Below, in pieces: positions 59,861 to 64,000 of a DNA stretch of 64,000 nt. The number at the start of each line of letters is the position of its first letter. The stretch's first letter is position 1. The DNA is taken from assembly GCA_002840095.1 (NCBI GenBank), contig PGZL01000001.1, positions 6,718 to 70,717 on the forward strand, written 5' to 3'. The stretch is from Gammaproteobacteria bacterium HGW-Gammaproteobacteria-1 (GTDB lineage Bacteria; Pseudomonadota; Gammaproteobacteria; Thiohalomonadales; Thiohalomonadaceae). A model generated the notes under the pieces. The model worked only from the letters and a program-made list of their open reading frames with translations. It ran no database searches and was not told the origin of the DNA. Made by a program: the position numbers and the translations under genes.

Positions 59861-59935
59861 CTTTAAGGGGGGGAGAGCAAAGACGTTAAGAGCCAAAATT
59901 GGCTGTTAACGGGTGGCCGCGAGCGGCGGTATCGT
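59861..59935. promoter_or_regulatory. Divergent TTAACG promoters sharing a 28-bp operator
   Basis: A dyad at 59884-59911 (CGTTAAGAGCCAAA / ATTGGCTGTTAACG, 12 of 14 pairs match) supplies a TTAACG -35 box on each strand. To the right, TATCGT (59930-59935) is 18 bp away and reads into the NrdJb-like gene. To the left, a weak TTAAAG (59866-59861) reads into the LPD1 gene. The symmetry suggests one regulator controls both genes. Confidence 0.6.
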
Positions 59936-59967
59936 GGGAACGAATACCCGCAGAGGAGAACGACGTC

Positions 59968-60504
59968 ATGGGCAAAGAAATGACTCCGCAAGCAGCGATG
60001 GTACCGGTCGAGCGCCCGGAGGCATTGGTGGGGGCCACCTACAAGATCAAGCCGCCGACATCGGAACATGCGTTGTACGTCACTATCAACGACATCGTGG
60101 TGGATGAAGGCACTCCGCAGGAGCAGCAACGGCCTTTCGAGATGTTGGTCAACTCCAAGAACATGGACCACTTTCAGTGGGTTGTGGCCTTGACGCGGAT
60201 GATTTCTCTGGTTTTTCGAACCGCCTCGACGCCGGAGGGCCAGAAGAGCATCGACTTGACCAAGTTGGTCGAGGAACTGCGCTCCGTGTTCGACCCCAGG
60301 GGTGGGTATTTCAAACGCGGCGGGAAATACGCCGCTTCCATCGTGGCGGAGATTGGTGACTGCATCGAGCAGCACCTGGTTTATATCGGGCTGCTCCAGA
60401 AGCCGGAGCTGGACGAACATCAGCAAAAGCTCATTGCCGAGAAGCGTGCACAGTACGAAGCTCGCACCGGCAAGGCGGCGCCGAAAGCCGGCGCATCCAT
60501 CTGA
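59968..60504 (+). CDS. NrdJb-like protein lacking the redox cysteines
   Basis: A 178-residue protein (ATG 59968, AGGAG upstream). 'RPEALVGATYKIKPPTSEHALYVTINDIV', 'RPFEMLVNSKNMDHFQWVVALTRMIS', 'VEELRSVFDPRGGYFKRGGKY' and 'ELDEHQQKLIAEKRAQYEARTG' match the TSCPD part of NrdJb, the small chain of split class II ribonucleotide reductases. It stops before the C-terminal Cys cluster that NrdJb uses in the redox cycle. NrdJa is not in the window. It may act with a host or distant plasmid enzyme, or regulate it. Confidence 0.8.
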   Translation: MGKEMTPQAAMVPVERPEALVGATYKIKPPTSEHALYVTINDIVVDEGTPQEQQRPFEMLVNSKNMDHFQWVVALTRMISLVFRTASTPEGQKSIDLTKLVEELRSVFDPRGGYFKRGGKYAASIVAEIGDCIEQHLVYIGLLQKPELDEHQQKLIAEKRAQYEARTGKAAPKAGASI

Positions 60505-60517
60505 CAGGAGGGCGACG

Positions 60518-60721
60518 ATGCTCAATCATATCTACGACGAACTGCACCCCAGTGAGATTCCGCTCACTCTGGACTCCCAGGACGTGACCATGGCCCTGGC
60601 GGATTTCTACGACACTGACGCCTTTGGCGAGGACCCTGAGGACATTTTTGGAGCGGTGGCCGATCACGCGGATATCAACGAAGGCACCGACCAGGCGCTT
60701 ACGGGGCCATTCCATACCTGA
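60518..60721 (+). CDS. Hypothetical 67-aa acidic protein
   Basis: ATG 60518 has a very good AGGAGGG upstream, 13 bp behind the NrdJb-like gene. The product is highly acidic, with many Asp in the second half and no cysteine. Such small acidic proteins can mimic DNA, and antirestriction proteins are an example, but sequence similarity is lacking. Confidence 0.55.
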   Translation: MLNHIYDELHPSEIPLTLDSQDVTMALADFYDTDAFGEDPEDIFGAVADHADINEGTDQALTGPFHT

Positions 60722-61048
60722 ACGCGACGGTGGCGCCCTTGCGCCCGACCGATGCCACTGCCTTCATCACTCCGAGCGCGCCGCCCGAAGCGCCGGCGGC
60801 ATCGCGGCTGCATCCAGCTGGAGAGCACTGCGCATCTTCTGGCTGAAATGGCCCTTGGCTTGGCGTTCGCGTCGAGGGTTTGACGTGGGGGAAGGTGCAG
60901 CTGGCGGATCAGCATTACCAGGTGATCCGGACTAAGGTCGTGCAGCGCTGTCGCCGGGCTCTGAGGGTGCAGCTCATGAGATACTCCTTAGGGTTCCTTA
61001 TCTAGGGCGGGGCCGCCTCAATTTACGCTCGCAGTGTTAACACTATTG
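60722..61048. other. Intergenic interval with no supported gene
   Basis: About 330 bp. Frames in both directions are short or have poor start sites. On the minus strand GGAG precedes an ATG at 60980, but only 18 codons follow. A GTTAAC palindrome at 61036-61041 lies just before the promoter of the next gene. Nothing else stands out. Confidence 0.5.
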
Positions 61049-61095
61049 ACAGCGGCGAGGACGCCGACTATCGTGTTTCGTATATATGAAACACG
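61049..61095 (+). promoter_or_regulatory. Promoter with an operator over the start codon
   Basis: TTGACA (61046-61051 region) and TATCGT (61069-61074) are 17 bp apart, placing the transcript start about 5 bp before ATG 61086. A perfect 8-bp inverted repeat CGTGTTTC-8 bp-GAAACACG (61072-61095) covers the -10, the start point and the first codons. A bound repressor would block both transcription and start-site access; the mRNA would be almost leaderless. Confidence 0.55.
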
Positions 61096-61640
61096 TCGAC
61101 ACACTGATCCAGCGGTCACACAACGCCCTTCTTTCGCGGCTGCTGACCCTTTACCGCGAACCGGTGGAGTATTTCCGTGCCCTCCCCTTCACCATTCTCG
61201 GGCTCAATGTCGATTACCCAGATCGCACGGCGCTGTTATCGGTAAAGCGTCCACCGAATGAGCAGCTCCTCGTCGGGGTCCTCGCCGTCGCCAAGGGACG
61301 CATCCATGAGGCCCAGGGTGACACCTGCGTGGTCGCAGACTTGGTGGACGACGACGTCCTGGTGTGCCATCTGTTCACTATGGTGGGAGAGCAATTGTAC
61401 TGGTATAGCCACGCCTATCGCGTCGTACCGACGGCGGATAACCCCGCCGTGATCACGCGGCTCACCGAGGTTGAAGAGGCCCGGTACGAGCAGGCGCTGC
61501 AGTTGCCGCCGCTCTATACGCAGCTTCTCGCGACCTTCTCAGAAGGGGATGCGCGCAATTTTGCGCAGTTGAACGAGCATCCCTATATGAATATGGTATT
61601 CAAATATGCAAATATTCCATTGTCGGTGCGATTGAGTTGA
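61086..61640 (+). CDS. Hypothetical 184-aa protein
   Basis: ATG 61086 has no Shine-Dalgarno sequence, which fits a near-leaderless mRNA. The protein is mixed alpha/beta with 'FTILGLNVDYPDRTALLSVKR' and a Tyr-rich middle ('QLYWYSHAYRVV'). No signal peptide or recognised family. Followed after 31 bp by the H1-like gene, probably in the same unit. Confidence 0.6.
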   Translation: MKHVDTLIQRSHNALLSRLLTLYREPVEYFRALPFTILGLNVDYPDRTALLSVKRPPNEQLLVGVLAVAKGRIHEAQGDTCVVADLVDDDVLVCHLFTMVGEQLYWYSHAYRVVPTADNPAVITRLTEVEEARYEQALQLPPLYTQLLATFSEGDARNFAQLNEHPYMNMVFKYANIPLSVRLS

Positions 61641-61671
61641 GCCGCGTTTATGTCAATTTGAGGAGAAATGT

Positions 61672-62109
61672 ATGGCCGTAAAGAAGAAACGTGTTGTGAA
61701 GAAGTCCATGACCAAGGTGACGTCGCCGGCAGCAGCATCGGCGGCCGTTGATGCCCTGAAGCAGGCGCAGGCCGCCAACGCCGCCGCGGCGAAGGTGCTG
61801 GCCAAAGCCAGCGAGGCGGTCACCAAGGCTCAGGCAGCACAAGCCAAGGCCAAGAGTGCTGTGGCGAAGAGATCCACGGCCTCTCGTGTCACCGAGGCCC
61901 GCGCCACCTTGAAGACGGCCGCGCTCACTGCGAAGTTGGCCGCCAAGCGTGTTTCTGCGCTGGAGAAGTTGGATGCGGCGCAGAAAAAGGCCTGTGCGCG
62001 AGCGCAGACTGCGCTGCTCAAGAAGCTTGATGCCGCGGAGAAGAAGGTCCTGAATAAGGTCAGCACCCCGAGGAAAAAGCGTCGCGTGAAGAAAAAAGCT
62101 GCTGCGTAA
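61672..62109 (+). CDS. Histone H1-like Lys/Ala-rich DNA-binding protein
   Basis: A 145-residue protein made almost wholly of Ala, Lys, Val, Ser, Thr and Arg, with clusters of Lys-Lys-Lys and Arg at both ends and 'AAKVLAKASEAVTKAQAAQAKAKSA'-type low-complexity sequence in the middle. It resembles bacterial H1-like proteins such as AlgP or BpH1, which bind DNA non-specifically. On a mobile element it could compact the DNA or silence genes. It has GAGG upstream of ATG 61672 and a terminator after the stop. Confidence 0.75.
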   Translation: MAVKKKRVVKKSMTKVTSPAAASAAVDALKQAQAANAAAAKVLAKASEAVTKAQAAQAKAKSAVAKRSTASRVTEARATLKTAALTAKLAAKRVSALEKLDAAQKKACARAQTALLKKLDAAEKKVLNKVSTPRKKRRVKKKAAA

Positions 62110-62135
62110 TATCCAGTCGGGCAGCAGCGGAGAAC

Positions 62136-62162
62136 AAACAGCCGGGCATCGCCCGGCTGTTT
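62136..62162 (+). terminator. Rho-independent-type terminator
   Basis: A 12-bp perfect inverted repeat AAACAGCCGGGC/GCCCGGCTGTTT with a 3-base loop follows the H1-like gene. The T-tract is modest (TTTGCTTT). It also lies 15 bp past the stop of the minus-strand gene at 62177, so it may stop both units. Confidence 0.75.
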
Positions 62163-62176
62163 GCTTTGAGGGGTAG

Positions 62177-62794
62177 TTAGTGAGGACGGAGGCGCGGCTC
62201 GCTCCGTTTCGGGGAGTTAGCCGGGAGGCTGATATTGCTAAGCTGTGCGGGGCTCCCGGGCATGGCCGCTATCAGGTTGACCAGTGCCGTGAGCTCGCGT
62301 TGTGCCTTTTCGCTGTCGAGATTAGGCATGCCGTCATACAGGTTCATCAGGGAGCCTGTCGCGTTTCCGATATGCGGAAACACAGGTGACAGCGTGGTCC
62401 CCTCCGGTTTGCGCTGTATCTCAAGCACAGAGACATCGGCGGTGCCGCACCGCTCGCATACCGTCAGAATGAGGACATCTTTCGCTTCCGGGTGGTCCTG
62501 CAGCGAGGGATAACGGGTGCGATCGGTACCGTCCTCCATGTTGACAGAGGTCACCATCGAGGCCTCGGCATATGTGACGTAATACGGGGCATTCTCCAGG
62601 GCGAGGATTGCCTGGATGCACGAGATGGCGATGTGTTTCTGGGTGTCCGTGGCGAATGCGCAGTTCACCATCACTGCATCATTGGTATTCCGCCTGGGCA
62701 CCAACGCCGTCAGGTAGGCTGTGTCACCGCGCAGAAGCGTGGCTTCGGCCAGATCCTTGGCGATGGCTGTTAGCGTGTGCTTGGGAGGGGGCAT
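62177..62794 (-). CDS. Hypothetical 205-aa protein
   Basis: A minus-strand gene from ATG 62794 (GGAG upstream). Alpha/beta N-terminal part with 'IAISCIQAILALENAPYYVTYAEA', then 'LILTVCERCGTADVSVLEIQRK' with a Cys-x-x-Cys, and a Pro/Ser/Arg-rich tail. No family is recognised. It is convergent with the H1-like gene and follows the small Cys protein by 14 bp. Confidence 0.55.
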   Translation of the reverse strand: MPPPKHTLTAIAKDLAEATLLRGDTAYLTALVPRRNTNDAVMVNCAFATDTQKHIAISCIQAILALENAPYYVTYAEASMVTSVNMEDGTDRTRYPSLQDHPEAKDVLILTVCERCGTADVSVLEIQRKPEGTTLSPVFPHIGNATGSLMNLYDGMPNLDSEKAQRELTALVNLIAAMPGSPAQLSNISLPANSPKRSEPRLRPH

Positions 62795-62808
62795 GGCGTG
62801 CTCCGCTG

Positions 62809-63033
62809 CTACCAGACGTAGGGCGCATCTTCCGATGCAACTGCGTCGAGCAGGTGCTCGAACCGCTCAAGCGCCGCCGCACCGGTTTCGGCAGACAGCG
62901 TCGTGAGCGCGTCGAGATGGCAGCTTGCGTGCGGGCAGTTGGCACGACAATCAAGAGATGAAATCAACACCTCGAGTGCCTCAGCAGGCGGCAAAACGCC
63001 GCTGTCGTCCTGGAGCCTGGGTTGTATGCACAT
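62809..63033 (-). CDS. Small Cys-motif protein A, 74 aa
   Basis: ATG at 63033 has GGAG upstream; the frame reaches 63072, but that part overlaps a dyad. The core 'DCRANCPHASCHL' carries Cys-x3-Cys-x4-Cys, and helices with 'LERFEHLLDAV' follow. It is a paralogue of the gene at 63133-63360, with the same length and the same layout. It may bind a metal or an iron-sulfur cluster with a partner. Confidence 0.55.
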   Translation of the reverse strand: MCIQPRLQDDSGVLPPAEALEVLISSLDCRANCPHASCHLDALTTLSAETGAAALERFEHLLDAVASEDAPYVW

Positions 63034-63101
63034 AACGAATCTCCGCCGTAATGTTTGGATGACCACACCCACACTTTACGGTTAGCGCCGGAGATTCGTT
63101 A
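63033..63101. promoter_or_regulatory. Nested dyad between the two small Cys genes
   Basis: TAACGAATCTCCG (63033-63045) and CGGAGATTCGTTA (63089-63101) form a 13-bp perfect inverted repeat 43 bp apart. Inside it, CCGTAA (63046-63051) and TTACGG (63076-63081) make a second pair. The left arm covers the ribosome binding site and start of protein A. It could be an operator, an RNA switch or a replication-related site. Confidence 0.45.
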
Positions 63102-63132
63102 ATAGGCAGTTTTGGCTACCGGCCGGAGTGAG

Positions 63133-63360
63133 TCAGCCGCTTAGCGGACACTCGCTCGGAGTACGCGCAATCAACTCAAGCAGATCATCGAAGCGCTGGA
63201 GGGCATTCGTGTGAGCGCGCCTCGCGTCAATCAGCTTCTGAATAAAACAGTTCTGCCGACACTGCGTACTACAGTTCAACTGGCCTAGCGCTCGCTCAAT
63301 ATCCTCGATAGGCGCCAAGAGTCCCAAGTCATCCAGGACAAATTCGTGTTCCGTTCCCAT
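63133..63360 (-). CDS. Small Cys-motif protein B, 75 aa
   Basis: A minus-strand gene from ATG 63360. 'NCSTQCRQNCFI' (Cys-x3-Cys-x3-Cys) and 'LQRFDDLLELIA' match the matching segments of protein A. The acidic start 'DLGLLAPIEDIERAL' also pairs with A. The duplication is old, since identity is confined to the motif positions. Role unknown. Confidence 0.55.
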   Translation of the reverse strand: MGTEHEFVLDDLGLLAPIEDIERALGQLNCSTQCRQNCFIQKLIDARRAHTNALQRFDDLLELIARTPSECPLSG

Positions 63361-63499
63361 GCAAAAATCCTCTTCTGCATATAGTAGTTATTTATCGTGT
63401 GCATTATTGAAATACTATCCGAGCCAACACAATAAGAAAAGAGCGCTAATCACGAGCGCGAGGGTAGGGAATGCAGGGCGCATATAAGCGCGCACTCAC

Positions 63500-63541
63500 C
63501 AAAAAGCCGGCCCCAATCAATGTGTTGGGGTCGTTTTTTTC
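63500..63541 (-). terminator. Bidirectional hairpin terminator
   Basis: CCCCAA and TTGGGG arms with an 8-base loop lie between an A-run on the left (AAAAAG) and a T7 run on the right, so it can end transcription in either direction. On the minus strand it directly follows the partial gene at 63552. No gene was found in 63361-63551. Confidence 0.7.
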
Positions 63542-63551
63542 GGTGAATTGG

Positions 63552-64000
63552 CTAGAGGGAGGTGATTTCAGGACGGGCGAGAGTGTTGTTCGGTACCAAA
63601 TTTGCCGCAAGCAGTGTGGCGCGGACCTTCTTGACTTCGTCGACAGCACCAGCTTCCTCGAGCTTATCCAGTAGTTCGTTAATGGTCTTGCCGTATTCTT
63701 CGTGAAGTTCCTCGGGCAGGGGCGTCATCAGGCGCACTTTGGCCTTGGCCAAGAAATTGAGCAGCGTGTCCGACGTGGCCTCGTGATCGATCCGCGCGAT
63801 GATCGGGATGTGATCAAGCACCTCTTTTTCGGAAAGCCGCTTCGCCATGGCCAGCGAGTGACCAACCCAAGCAACGAAGTGGTCGCGGAGGCCCTCAGCC
63901 ACGATATGGCTCAGTGCGGTGTGGAAAACGCGGGCGGGGCCACTTTGCCACAACCGATCGATACTCTGCTGCCACTGCGGGGCATGCACATCGAGGCCGG
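63552..64000 (-). CDS. C-terminal part of a hypothetical protein (start beyond the window)
   Basis: The minus-strand frame is open from the window end to a stop at 63552, at least 145 codons. A GTG at 63989 is in frame, but the sequence upstream looks coding too. The product is helical, with 'HFVAWVGHSLAMAKRLSEKE' and 'KTINELLDKLEEAGAVDEVKKV'. No family is recognised from this part. Confidence 0.6.
   Translation of the reverse strand, partial: GLDVHAPQWQQSIDRLWQSGPARVFHTALSHIVAEGLRDHFVAWVGHSLAMAKRLSEKEVLDHIPIIARIDHEATSDTLLNFLAKAKVRLMTPLPEELHEEYGKTINELLDKLEEAGAVDEVKKVRATLLAANLVPNNTLARPEITSL

Noticed and set aside
1..64000. CRISPR arrays, rRNA or tRNA genes
   Set aside because: No evenly spaced direct repeats and no rRNA or tRNA signatures were seen on reading the window; no search program was run.

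Overview
The window looks like part of a large plasmid or integrative/conjugative element of a gamma- or beta-proteobacterium. The reasons are a KfrA-type plasmid coiled-coil protein, two tyrosine recombinases plus a recombinase remnant, stand-alone domains usually found in plasmid/phage polyvalent proteins (LPD1, ADP-ribosyltransferase-like), a TOPRIM primase fragment, several defence or toxin modules, and an NrdJb-like protein most like the split class II ribonucleotide reductase of pseudomonads. No rRNA, tRNA, replication initiator, partition ATPase or conjugation gene was seen. The host cannot be named from the sequence alone.

Layout. 1-7.6 kb: a one-directional array of about 20 small, mostly unrecognised genes that holds a secreted colicin E3-type ribonuclease with a likely immunity gene, a DUF4262 protein and an ankyrin protein. 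7.67-7.95 kb: two gene-tail remnants, one from a tyrosine recombinase. 8.0-14.3 kb: a five-gene GTPase-associated conflict cassette (metallophosphoesterase, GASH, two double-GTPase-type proteins, GAP1). 14.5-21.4 kb: an orphan DndC-like PP-loop enzyme, then HipA-like kinase, TOPRIM primase, Dam-type methylase and ankyrin protein with overlapping ends. 21.6-25.1 kb: four unknown or ART-like genes. 25.1-26.8 kb (minus): an AP2-domain protein and a zeta toxin/ParD-like antitoxin pair. 27.1-27.8 kb: a catalytic-domain-only tyrosine recombinase. 28.2-34.6 kb: a second array of small genes. 34.7-41.8 kb: a large unknown coiled-coil protein and a convergent jetABCD (Wadjet/MksBEFG-like) operon, flanked by two copies of a 90-residue gene at 34.2 and 41.9 kb. 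42.8-44.1 kb (minus): a full-length tyrosine recombinase. 44.2-47.2 kb: putative cysteine protease, ART-like and unknown proteins. 47.2-50.6 kb (minus): an operon of six ankyrin genes, the last broken. 50.8-56.0 kb: zinc-ribbon protein, paired 'YHYT' proteins, DUF559 endonuclease, TGT/DpdA-like protein, KfrA. 56.1-59.8 kb (minus): an RF1-type release factor with two interruptions, a CoiA/DUF6035-like protein, a small membrane protein and an LPD1 protein. 60-64 kb: NrdJb-like protein, an H1-like basic protein and small Cys proteins.

Two kinds of local signal tie regions together. Several transcription units, mainly from 14.5 kb onward, start from promoters with the same unusual -35 box TTAACG, 17-18 bp before a -10 box. 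In the 1-14.4 kb array, the octamer GGAAACCG recurs five times just upstream of start codons. One copy lies directly after the GTPase cassette, which suggests that the cassette was inserted into the small-gene array. The whole window reads as a carrier of competition functions: plasmid restriction (Jet), an rRNA-cleaving toxin, toxin-antitoxin modules, ankyrin proteins and a GTPase alarm-type system. Functional claims rest on motif recognition by eye; no database search was run.
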